Assembly: GCA_022702705.1 (NCBI GenBank)
Contig: CM040430.1
Coordinates: 75,271,239-75,335,238 of the forward strand
DNA from: Papilionanthe hookeriana x Papilionanthe teres
Lineage: Eukaryota > Streptophyta > Magnoliopsida > Asparagales > Orchidaceae
Direction: 5' to 3'
Length of the DNA stretch: 64,000 bases
Part shown: positions 47,401 through 57,540 of the stretch, one piece after another
Layout of the letters: each line of letters begins with the position of its first letter
How positions within the stretch are numbered: the first letter of the stretch is position 1
Program-made: the position numbers and the translations under genes
Notes under the pieces: model-generated
What the model saw: the letters and a program-made list of their open reading frames with translations, nothing else
Database searches by the model: none
What the model was told of the DNA's origin: nothing

Positions 47401-49164
47401 TGATGGTATCCACCAATCAAGCGGCACTAACTATTAATTTAAGCTATAGCCGAACCGAATAAGAGTTTGTTTAGGGCAGCTGTAGCTTAATAATAATCTG
47501 TTGCGCAGCAGCTACAACGGTAAGTTACTGCGCGTAATCTGCTGCGAATAAGCTGACTATCTATTTTATTTTTTATAGTTTGAAAATAATTGTGCATCAG
47601 CTGTTTCTGGACAAATGATCATTCAGCCCTTGTAATGTAATTTTATACATGTTCACATTTTCGTAATTTTATTAAACTAAGTTTATATTTTGGATGTCAT
47701 ATTATACATGTTTACATAAAGTTTACATTATTTTAAATTTTTTCTTATCACGAAACCAATGAATCAATTTTCTCATGTTCTAGAATTTCATATTTACATG
47801 TTGAATTCACGGCAAAATTATCTTGAAATATTCAAAAAATTTGTTGCGTATTACTTTTGAAGAATTAGGAAAAGCGATTTTGATTTGCCAATTGAATATT
47901 ACATTATTGAAGGTAAATCGATACCTATTCGGATAAGTTTAAGAGAATACTTGTATGGATTAGAATATTTTTGAACAAGATTTCATTAGGATTAATTTCA
48001 TACCTATACCGAATAGATTTATTTTAGGAATAGTAGAATACAAAATTGATTAATAGATTATTTTCTATTTAAATAAATGATATTTTGTTATTTTATTATT
48101 TACTTTTTACAACAGCAAATTGGCCGGCCTGACTGGAAAGCAAAATAAATATTTCAAAATAGAAAAAGTACAACAACAACAACAAAAATAAAGCCTTAGT
48201 CCCCTAAGTGGGGTCCGCTACATAAATTCTTTTTCTCCATTGCATCCTGCTTAATGTCAAATTAAAATATAAAAAGTACATTAAAAAAATATTTTTATTA
48301 AGAAAACTAGTTCTGAATTTTAATAAAGCATGGGGCTTTTGCATATATCACCCATTTCATATTTGATTACATACCCAACAATTAAATTTACTTTTACATT
48401 TATACCGCCCAAATCTTTAATATCACATTAAAAATATCACTATTTTTAATTTTATTAAATTATATTTTTTAAGGTATTGCTAAAATTCAATTATACAAAA
48501 ATTGAAGTTTAAGTGTTACGTACAATATTTTTATTACATTAAAATAGTATATTTTATAAGAATTTGATTTAGACAAAAATTCTTAAAAAATAAAATTATT
48601 TCTTCATCATAAATGATAAAGAATTATTTACACACATATCACTCTTTTTTTTAAATAAAAGTTATGTAAATATTTAAGAATAGGGTTGTATGCATGTAAA
48701 TGCCCAATGATAAATTAATAACCAATAAAAAATCCCAAAATTTATATATACAATTTACGGAAGAAATATAGCAATTTTAATTCTCATTTTTAAAAATTTG
48801 TCAGATAAAATTATTCATTGTAGCTTGCAAAAGTTTTACCCTTCTGGCGGTAGTTCTGACGTTGCCGAGAAAGAATAATAAGACGATCCCAGGTAGAGTA
48901 AGAAGACGAACCTTGGTTTTCGAGAGCGAGGCGGACGGAATAACCCCGCGAGCAGAGGCGGGATACGATAGCGAAGCCGAGAAAAGACACGGCGCTGGTG
49001 ACGCAGACCATGCGGCTGTCGCCGGCAAATTCGTCGCCGTCCGATCGTCGGCGGGCAGCGTTAGGACCGCGCTTCCACGGAGCGGTTCCCGTTCCCAGCA
49101 GGAGCTTCTCACGGAACTCCTCCATCTCGGCTTCTAAGCTCTCCGAGCTGCGAATCACTCCCAT
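40529..49164 (-). CDS. SNL6: Cinnamoyl-CoA reductase-like protein, SNL6 type (five exons)
   Basis: Exons 49164-48912, 45940-45768, 41874-41671, 41156-41003 and 40842-40529 join in phase (253, 173, 204, 154, 314 nt) to 365 codons plus stop TGA at 40531-40529. All introns are GT-AG. The protein is an NADPH-dependent short-chain reductase-like enzyme of the DFR/CCR superfamily. It has a nucleotide-binding start VCVTSAVSFLGFAIV, GVFHTSSFMDPGG, VRKCVFTSSLLACVW (catalytic-type Ser), ENCWSNEGLCREKK, LWFALSKTMAEKAAW and LTGPGF. The YxxxK motif of true CCRs is FALSK here, as I recall for SNL6-type proteins, so activity on cinnamoyl-CoA is doubtful. SNL6 of rice is linked to defence lignin. Length and residues fit an intact gene. 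Introns 1 and 2 are enlarged by repeats. Confidence 0.88.
41003..41156 (-). CDS. SNL6: SNL6-like exon 4
   Basis: Acceptor TGGAG|CTA at 41157 (weak but with a T-rich tract before it), donor AAAG|GTAAAT at 41002. It encodes LWFALSKT through SIAYLK, with Phe in place of the catalytic Tyr. Confidence 0.85.
41671..41874 (-). CDS. SNL6: SNL6-like exon 3
   Basis: Acceptor ATACAG|AAA at 41875, donor AAG|GTCTCT at 41670. It encodes KHMAELES through CREKK, including the catalytic-type Ser in FTSSLLACVW. Confidence 0.88.
41940..42060. repeat. TA microsatellite in intron 2
   Basis: Long TA tract with ATATACATA interruptions at both ends. Confidence 0.9.
42330..43240. repeat. Degenerate minisatellite in intron 2, period about 80-110 bp
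   Basis: About ten diverged units, each with the order GAGCTGCAATAACGT, CATAGAGGCT, GAGTTGGGAGCTG, TGAGCCACGTAGG, GTAGGTCGTAGTG. The GCAATAA anchor recurs near 42343, 42425, 42520, 42620, 42685, 42785, 42880, 42960, 43055 and 43145. Confidence 0.75.
43440..43640. repeat. Short degenerate tandem repeat in intron 2
   Basis: About five to six units of roughly 35 bp around a GTTACACCGT-like core. Confidence 0.45.
44350..44412. repeat. TA microsatellite in intron 2
   Basis: About 28 TA units; an AAT run lies near 44455-44475. Confidence 0.9.
44900..45330. repeat. Minisatellite of about 18-20 bp units in intron 2
   Basis: Repeated diverged CCTGGACGACCGACCCAA-like units. The open frame across it on - (with recurring RPSRL or RLGLLSKL) is a by-product of the repeat. 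Confidence 0.7.
45768..45940 (-). CDS. SNL6: SNL6-like exon 2
   Basis: Acceptor CAACAG|AAG at 45941, donor ACC|GTGAGT at 45767. It encodes EDIEKLRELQMF through VFHTSSFMDPGGVSGYT. Confidence 0.88.
46748..46893. mobile_element. Harbinger-like MITE end (degenerate)
   Basis: Subterminal sequence GGCTGAATGGTTATTTGTCC through AAGCTGCAGC and a decayed terminus at about 46889. Its reverse complement matches 47466-47640. It lies in intron 1. Confidence 0.45.
47013..47210. mobile_element. Tourist/Harbinger-type MITE, 198 bp
   Basis: Inverted ends GGGTGTGTTTTGGGCAAC and GGGTGTGTTTGGGGCAGC, with perfect TTA duplications at 47010-47012 and 47211-47213. No coding capacity. Inserted in intron 1. Confidence 0.85.
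47466..47640. mobile_element. Harbinger-like MITE end (degenerate)
   Basis: Left end GTTTGTTTAGGGCAGCTGTA, then AATAAGCTG and CTGTTTCTGGACAAATGATC. The right end is not resolved. Confidence 0.45.
48163..48280 (-). mobile_element. Very short RTE-LINE or SINE insertion with target duplications
   Basis: The 98-bp insert (48173-48270) on - reads towards GTGGGGT-like ACCCCACTTAGGGGACTAAG and GGCTTTATTTTTG with a (TTG)n tail, a familiar plant RTE/SINE 3' end. It is flanked by AAAAAGTACA at 48163-48172 and 48271-48280. Confidence 0.7.
48912..49164 (-). CDS. SNL6: SNL6-like exon 1
   Basis: Starts at ATG 49164 (MGVIRSSESLEAEMEEF) and ends in LALENQ plus one base; donor AAG|GTTCGT at 48911. It encodes the N-terminal extension and the nucleotide-binding beta-alpha-beta unit. 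Two of the usual glycines of the TGGxxFxG loop are Ser and Ala (TSAVSFLG). Confidence 0.88.
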
Positions 49165-52100
49165 ATTTCTCTCTATCTTAGCGTCGATCTATTCGGGAGT
49201 GGAAATTTTGAAATTAGAAACATAGAAGGAAGTGGGCATAGATCGGGGAAGACAATGTTTCTTCTATAAAAGGGGAAAGTAAACGATAAGATTTTTGGAT
49301 TTGTGCGATATGACAAATTGAGACTACGCAAGAAGACCAGTGACGCGTGTCATGCGAGGAGTCGAACCTGGCTCGCAGGCCAACACGAAAAGAAGCTTCT
49401 TACCCTTATCTTTCCTTCTATTATTTATTTTTCCTATGGCAAAATTTAAGGGTTTTTGTCGCAAATTGTCAAGATTTTTGATCTCCCCAAACAAGGATTG
49501 TCATCAAGGAGAAAATGATTATGGCTTATACGCATTTACATATAGACCCCACAATTCTTATATATTTACATGCATGACACAAATATTTAATATTAAATTA
49601 AAATTTCTCTTATTAACTTTTTAAAAGTGAATATACCTTTTCTTGCACTGATTTACATATATAAATATAAAATTTTACCCATTAGATATGCATTTTATAA
49701 TAATTTTGTGGCTTGTATGCACTTTTCCTTATAAATTTATATTCATATGTTGCAGATCGATAATAGGTTGTTATAATAAGGCAAATAGTGTCACAAGATT
49801 ATTTATTGTTTGATTACTGTGATATATAGCATGGTAAGATTAATAAGTTGATCATGAATGGCTCACGAATCAACGTTCATCAATGCATAATTTACGGTAA
49901 AAATACACTTGGGAAGAAGTAAAATTTGTAAATTATTTTTTATTGGGCATTTACATTTTAATGGGCATAATCAACCATAAATTTTTACCTTGAATTACAA
50001 ATGGAAGAAGAATGATTTGGAAACTTAGATAAGAATTATGTGATGACCACGGAGGAGTCAATAAGCTCAGTCATCTATGATGCTAGCTCACTCCATAACA
50101 CATGAAACAAGGGGTCAATCTACAAAAAAATTCTTAAAAACAAGGAACCACCTCCTACCTTTTAAAATTTAAAAATTAATTGAAAATTCTTTAAAATTAT
50201 ATTAATATGGTTATATTGGTTCAACAAAAAAATTTTATGTGATTTTGAGTTTAGATTTAGGACATTCTTCTATACATTTCCTCTCTCTTCTAAGCTTGGT
50301 GGGTGGGAGCCCTAATCATTGGTGAGATTATTTATAAGAGCCCTAATCATTGGTGAGATTATTTATAATTATTGTTGATTATTTTTATATGTAAACTTTC
50401 ATTATCTCCCTCACCATTTCATTCTTCGCTAATCTTGATTCACTGTAACATCCCTAGCATGAAAAATAGGAAGAAATTCAAGCTAACAAATCACCCAAAC
50501 TATGTCAGCCATTACCTGGTTTTACATTTGACTTTTTCTCCCCTATAAACCACCAAAATAATTTCCACTTGAAACTAGATCATATCTAAAAATATCCCAA
50601 AACCCTTCTAAAATTTTTTCAACGCATGAACATGAAGCTTCACTACCAAAAAACTCAAAATTCTAATCATGCTCTTGGGCTCCATCAGCTACCTATAATT
50701 TGTTGACCCTAACCTTTCCACCACTACTTCTACATCCCACCACTCACAAACTCGGGGCTTCTAAAACCTAAAAAAAATCTTGGCAAAAAGTAGATCTTTG
50801 GAGCATTAAAGTACAAATCATCATGCCATCAAAATCACTAAAGATGAAATAATTTATGTTTTTGTCCAATGTTGTATAGAACTAAAGTGTAAATAATATG
50901 ACCATGGTGTTATGATAGATTAAGGTCAAAATAAATTTACTGAACTTGGGGATCAAATGCAAACCATTATTTTATCAAGTTGGTTAAGTTTGATCAAATT
51001 AATCATAGGTTTCTAGCTAATTCCTTAGGCCTTATCCCACCTATCTATCTTAAAAATAATCATAGAAAGATTATCCAATTAGGATTATAAAAAAATTATA
51101 TGATAAAAGGTGAGAGCCACCAAAGTGATAGTGAATAATTTAATGATCAATTAATAAATAAAGATTGATACCCCAACTTTTAATAGTTTCCACGACCATA
51201 GTAACCTCCTTAGTTGGATTTGTTAGATGAGTAAACTTTGAGTGATGTTATTTGGTTGATAATTAGAGGGTGACTCTATTCACGTTGAAATTTATTTTTC
51301 ATAGAAGATTTTATTAATAAAATGTAATGAAAAAAAATGTTTAGAACGACTAGTTCTCATGTTGGTAGTGATAAAAGGGATAATAAGATCACCATATGAA
51401 TGTGAAAATTCTTAAGTAAGAAAGTTTGTAGGTCATTAAGTGCTTAAATAAATTTCAAAATCTTGCGATTAGAATTCAATGTAAATTGAAAAATTCCAAA
51501 TAAATGTATTATTCACCTTTGAATAGAGATTAAAAAAAGTTACATAACACTTATGCTCCTAAGAATTTACTTTGTTGTAGCTTATCCATTAAGAAAATGG
51601 AAGAATTTATCACCCATCACAAGACAAAAAATTTATCCATACATATAGATCCATTGATAAACCTAATCCTCCATCAATTAGTGTTCAAAACATTAAGATT
51701 TACACGGAGCATACCTCTGGAAATAATAAGTAGATCACATGTTGCAAGTATCATAAGAAATGACCTATTTTGTACCTTTGAAAAACTCTATCTACTTTCT
51801 TAAAAACGAGAAATGATACGAAGGATATAAATATAGAAAATGTTATGAGTGACACCCAATTTTGAGTTATGATATCTTATGACAGTCATATGTGAGTATA
51901 TGATGTTATGAGATGTTTGGATGTAAAAAAGGAATGAAACAAATGTTTTGAAGAGAATAAATATTTTGGACTTGTATGCTAGGTGCAATGGCATAAAATA
52001 TAGAGTAGTAATTGATGGACATAGTGTAATTGATGTACTATCAACCCATGAACCAATAAGGGTCAATTTAAATTTTTAATTACAACCAAAATTCTTTATG

Positions 52101-52609
52101 TCTTAGGTAATTCACATTTATCTCCTAATTCCTAGTAAATGTATGGTGATTATGAAAAAAAAAAGTCTTTAAAACTAAGTTTGGTATGATATATTTCTTA
52201 CCAATATAAAATATTTAGTACTAGGGAGTTATTAAGTATTAAATGCGGCTGGCATACATTTTAAAAATGAAACAACTTATGTGTCTAAATTTTATAATAA
52301 ATTTATAAAAATTTATCATGGCAAATCATTTGCAATGGTCACCTTAGGGTCTTAACATTAGCCTACTTTTGATACTTAGCATATATGTTTATCCACAAAT
52401 GAATGGGCCTAAAATTTGTTTATTTAAAACTAGACTACCTAATAATTGAGTCTTGAAGATATGATCTTGGTGCATGTGTGAGTATAATGAATATTATAAA
52501 TAATAAAGAGTGAGTAAAATAGCTCTTTATAAAGTATGAATTTACCAAATACTAAAATTATATTGAAGTCATAATAGGACATTGATATACCCATAATATA
52601 TAATATTTT
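49165..52609. other. Upstream region of the SNL6-like gene and intergenic DNA
   Basis: 5' UTR and promoter of the - strand gene should lie just above 49164. A TATAGAA stretch on - near 49266 is only a weak TATA candidate. A 31-bp tandem duplication is at 50307-50368. The rest is AT-rich with no recognised gene; the part from 50440 to 52600 may be old, unrecognisable transposon DNA. Confidence 0.4.
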
Positions 52610-52936
52610 TGTACACATTTTTATACCTATTTTTTTATGATATTGCACTTTAATGGAAGGTATTTGTGTGTTTTTCTTTAAAGTACAAGTAACTAGACTA
52701 AATATGGCAAAAAGAGTGAAAATGGATCAAATTGGGAGCAAAAATGAAGAAGGTGTTAAATGGAATTAAGGCACCTATGTGCCCAAATCTAGCGCCTAAG
52801 CTCCAATAAATAGAGAAGGCCACGCCTAAGCGTCAGAGGCCCCGCGCTTTAGCGCAGCTTAATAACTTTGAAATTTCAAGGAATTTTTAGTGAATTTTGA
52901 AGAGGTGTTTAAGGCACCCTTTGGTACAAACGTGGG
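52610..52936 (+). repeat. Truncated Athila-type LTR fragment G
   Basis: Starts TGTACACATTTTTATACC, has the shared GATATTGCACTTTAATGGAA stretch and palindromic doublets at about 52771/52792 and 52821/52842 (pitch 21). It is cut at 52936 by the start of fragment H. Confidence 0.65.
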
Positions 52937-54209
52937 TGATCACCCTTAAAATTACCTAAATTTTTATATCATTTTTAACTAATATTTTAAGGATATTACG
53001 CTTTAATGAAAGCTATTTCTTATGTTTTTTGTTGCAGGTACAAGAAAATAAGTTTATGAAGAAAAATAATCAAAAAAGGAGTAAAAGGAGCAAAAATGAG
53101 TCAATTGAAGAAAAGAAGAACAAAGGGCTGACTCTGGTGCACAGGCGCCAGACTCAGCAGGGAATTCTAGAGCACTTGTGGACGATTTTGTAACAGTTAT
53201 TGATGACTCAGAAGCGATCTAGAAGCCTCTAGAAAATTTCTCATATGCTATAAACAAGATACAATGAATTTAGACACAGAGATTCTGTTATTCAACGAAG
53301 AGATGCGACTCAAAACTTGAAGGGACGCTTTCATTCATGTAGAACACTGGAGCCTAGGTGCCACAGTTACATTCTAGAATATTCAACGAATTTGGATGAA
53401 TATTGGAAGGGTTCCTGAAGCAACCCCTGGTCATTTTCGAAGCTCTATAAATAGAGGACAATTTTACAGTAAATGTGTGGTTGTTTGGAGTGTGTAAGTG
53501 TTATAAAAGTGAAAGGGGGTGTGCCACTTTATTTAGAAAAAGAGTGTTTTGTGTTATTTACTTTTCCTTAGTGAGAGTTCAGAGTGTTGGAGTATTGTAG
53601 AAATCAGTTAAAGTCAGAGAAACTTCAAAGGATTGCTTGGATATCACTCCAGATAAGTATTTATAATTTAGTTCTTAAGTTTTGTACTTTGAATTTAAAT
53701 TATATAAATATGGTTTGTGGTGTGAATTCTATGCATTCTGAGTAGTCTTCTTATCTTTCTCCCTATGAATATGAAATGATTAAAATAAAGATTTGATTTA
53801 GTTTTGAGAACTTATTTTTCCTCATTAATAATTTGTGATGTTACTTTACCTGATTTTCATTTACACTACAACTTAATCACTTGTAATGTTAAAATCTATG
53901 GAGAGTTCTTAAGACCTGATCGTGGGCGAAGAATTCTTAACTTGTAAGTATCGCTTCTCCCTTGGAAAGGTAGATGGTAAATCCTTAATGGGGGAGGTGC
54001 GAATAGTTAAGGAGATAATCTTTGAAGGGTGTAGAATTGAATAGGTTTTTAGAGTGACAGGCTAAATTCTATCAATTTGGTTTAAGAGGAGATGATGGGT
54101 CACTAATAGGCCCAACCACATGCACCCATGGGGAGAACTAGAAGTGAAAGCCTAGAACTTCATCCCTTACTACTAATAATACATCCTGATCTTATCTTCT
54201 AAAACTAGC
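52937..54209 (+). repeat. Truncated Athila-type LTR fragment H
   Basis: Starts TGATCACCC and resembles LTR C (GGATATTACGCTTTAATGAA). It has a TATA box in CTCTATAAATAGAGG near 53443 and single palindrome-like motifs at about 53130 and 53350. It is cut at 54209 by the start of fragment I. Confidence 0.7.
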
Positions 54210-54584
54210 TGATCACTAGAAATAATATTAAGAATTTCATACCAATTTTATATGAAATTGCACTTTAAAGAAAGGTATTTTCTTTGTTTTATTGCAGGAA
54301 TGAAGATTTATAAGTACTGAAAGAAAAAATCACAAAAGAAGCGAATTTGGAGCAAAAAGGACTCAATTTGCTAAAAATTGAACTGTCCCGCCGAGGGCGA
54401 GTTTTTCCCGAAAGATTTTTAATATATTATAAGGAACCTGCTGTCGGCGGGCCGCCACTAACAGCGAGATCGGCGCGGTAAGCCCATCTTCTAGAAGCCC
54501 GCCGACGGTGAGATCAAGCCGCCGACTGCGAGACTGTTGAAAAGAGCCAAAATACATTGAACCTGGACGCTTTTTGAAGAGGTG
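54210..54584 (+). repeat. Truncated Athila-type LTR fragment I
   Basis: Starts TGATCACTAG and resembles the first 375 bp of LTR A, including palindromes of the CCCGCCGACGGTGAG type (units at 54498 and about 54518). It is cut at 54584 by the end of LTR B. Confidence 0.75.
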
Positions 54585-56125
54585 TGACCCACTTTTTGTA
54601 TGTATGCAATTTATGTTTATAGCAACGGCACCAAAAACTTGATCCCGCTTTAAATATAGATATATGATTTAATGTATAATGTGGATTCTACGCAAGTATA
54701 CGTATTGTATCAAGTAATACAGGGCTCTAGTGGAGTCCTGATTATCGATCCCACAGGGAAGTTTTTAACAGATTTGTTATCAGCTAAATTTAAATGAATT
54801 ACTTACTAATATAGTGAACTAAAATTAAAAGTAACTATCGCAAACTAAAGTAAATTAATGCTTGAAATAAGTATATTTAAATAATTCAGAAAAAGTATCA
54901 TTCTCCTTGTTTTTAGAAAATTAATTGAATGATGAATTTAAATAGAATTCTTAAATTGTACTGTGACAAATAGGAGCATTCCTATTCTTTACCCTTTGGT
55001 CTAGGTGCAAAGAACATTGACTAATCCTATGTTTGATTACTGAATTTGCGGCTAAGCTGGGAGTATACTTGTCGCCACTTCGTAGCTCCCACGTTCCCTC
55101 ACTCGAGGGCTAACATCTACACTTCAGCTCTCAAACAATAGGACCGAATTGAATATTTTAGTCTGTCACACTAAAATGTCCAATTCTACGTCCGATAATT
55201 AATATTTCCCTATTTATTTACACCCGCCTTCCAAGGCTTTTGACTTCCCTGAATATTGGATGTAATTTTTACTATAGTTGATAATTCAACATATTTTAAC
55301 AACTCAATTGGCCAGATTGAAAGTAAATTAAGTTTTATGTAAAAATTATCACAATTTATTTTAATATATAAGGTGCTTCTATTTAATTTCATCAATCCGC
55401 ATAATTTTCATAAATAAAGAGAAAGACTAAGAAAACTACTCAGAATGCATGGGAATAAAACAAAGCATGGATTTCATTTAAAGTTAACAACAATAAACAA
55501 AGATACTTATCTTAATTTCCTCCCAAGCAGTATTCCTCGAAGTTCCTTCGACTTTTCCTTCTTAGTACAACAAACTTCTAAATAGCACTCAAATAAACTA
55601 AAGAAACTCACTAAACACACTCAGACTTACTAAAATAGACACATAAAAGACTCTAGAGACACACTAAGACACTAGAATTCGGCCTCTATTTATAGAGGTA
55701 AGCAAAGGTCCAAGGGGTGCTTAAACACCTCTTCAAAAAGTGTCCAGGTTCAAAGTATTTACATTTTGAACTGTCTCGCCGTCGGCGGGAAACGATCTCG
55801 CCGTCGGCGGGGCTTCTAAAAGGTCTTCAAACTGCGAGATCTCGCTGTCGGCGAGCTCGAGCTTGCTGTCGGCGGGGTAGTTATAAATCCTTCAAAAATT
55901 CTCCTTAGTAATCTCGCCGTCGGCGGCCTCGATCTCGCCATCGGCGACTTAGTTCAATTTGCATGAATTTCTTCCTTTTTGATCCAAATTTGCTCCATTT
56001 CATGCTTTTTGCTTCCATCACTTATAAATCTTCATTCCTGCAATAAAATAAAGAAAATACCTTTCTTTAAAGTGCAATTTCATCAAAAATAGATAAAAAT
56101 TTCTTAATGTTTTTTTCTGTGATCA
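54585..56125 (-). repeat. 3' LTR of element B
   Basis: 1541 bp from TGATCACAG at 56125 to GTGGGTCA at 54585. The junction with fragment I fixes its true end. A trapped primer-site copy (GGTGCCGTTGC on -) is at about 54623-54637. TATA box at 55687-55694. Confidence 0.85.
55775..55948. repeat. Palindromic doublets in U3 of LTR B
   Basis: Units at 55775/55797 (pitch 22), 55841/55862 (21) and 55913/55934 (21), of the CTCGCCGTCGGCGAG type. Confidence 0.75.
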
Positions 56126-57540
56126 AAATCCCCCAAACTTAATTATTACCTGTCCTCAAGTAATTTTAATACTAAATAAAAATAATGATTTCTATAATAG
56201 AATTTTTTAATTCAGATAATATGAATTAAATTTAAATAAAATTATAATAAAGTTAAATATAAATATTTCGAGTAATTAAATTAACTTTATAGATATAAGA
56301 TTATTTAGTTATCGAGTCTAAGATTTCTAGCTTTCTATTTATTTCGAGAATGACTATATTTAAAATAGTAAATTACTTAAGATATTTAGATGACAGGAAA
56401 TTCAAGAAAACACTATTTAGTAAAATACTAATCCATATATATAAGTTTAGAAATATAATTAAGTTCTACCTTTTAGGTTGAATCCATTGAAGCCAATTTT
56501 TGATAAGGCATCTCCTCAAGCTTCTCCTCACTTATATTTTTCTTTACTTTTCTTTTCTCTTTTTTTTTTCTTTTTCTTTTTGGATTGATTTTCAATCCTT
56601 CTCTTTTCCTTTTTCTTTTTCAAGTGAGGATTACTATATCTGGATAGCCTGTTAATAATTTTGAACTTCAATTTCTCTTCCTAAAATTGAAACTTAAAAT
56701 ATTTCCTTGCTTTATATATTTCATAGCCTTTACTTCTTTGAGTTTCAATCCTTTCTTTTTCACTTAGATACTTAAGAATTTTCAATTTTTAGAATATAGT
56801 TTTCCTTACTTTAAATAGTTTAGTATTTTCTTATTCCTTTTAACTGAATATATTATTCCATTAATTAATTGAATTACTAGAAATACTTTCTTTAACTTTA
56901 TATAATAATTAAATAAAGTAACTCATGTTTATTGAATTGAAAAACTACTATAGAAAATCATTTAATAATAATTTTTGAAAATATAAATTGAGAACAATTT
57001 TTAATAATTAAATTTGTATTTTTACCTTCCCCAAAACTTAAATTTTTCTATCTATACTACATAGTGAAAAAGGGAAAGTATATAATAAAATTCATCATAC
57101 CTTTGGGCTTTAGGTATTTATTTTCTTTGAAATTTTTGCAGGCTTTTTCATTACTTACAGAACCTGTACTGTTAGTATTCTTCCATACATATATAATATT
57201 TAAAAGAAAGTGCAGGGATGGAAATTTTAAAATAAGTATCAAACATAACAATTGAAAACTTAATCTATTACTACACATATAATCAACTAATCTACTTTAA
57301 AACATATTAAAACAATCTAAACAATATTAACATTCATAATTTATAAAAACTTAAACTAACATCCTATATAAAAAATTGCAAATTAATTTAACACACATAA
57401 GAAATCTAATATCACAGCTCAAGCAAACAAACAAACATACCAAGTCCAAAGTCCACAGAAAGTACTAAAATATTACACACAGAATAATAAAGTTTGCAAA
57501 ACAACAAATCTAAACAAACTAAATAAACTAAACAAAGATT
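56126..57540 (-). other. 3' UTR and polypurine tracts of element B
   Basis: Terminal tract at 56140-56126, second tract at 57039-57025, conserved 3' block at about 56676-56484, pyrimidine-rich runs (on +) at 56530-56620. No coding region. Confidence 0.6.

Noticed and set aside
48331..48709. Possible MITE with GGGGCTTTTGCATATATC and GGGCATTTACATGCATAC ends
   Set aside because: The ends match only loosely and no target duplication was found. Not annotated.
49261..49275. CTATAAAAGG on + as TATA box for the SNL6-like gene
   Set aside because: It is in the wrong orientation for a - strand gene. The - strand reading TATAGAA is only a weak match.
51597..51803. 68-codon open frame on +
   Set aside because: No domain recognised and AT-rich chance frame length.
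54363..55908. Arg/Ser-rich open frames around the palindrome clusters (also near 5499-5696)
   Set aside because: They come from the GC-rich palindromic units and are not conserved as proteins between A, B and I.
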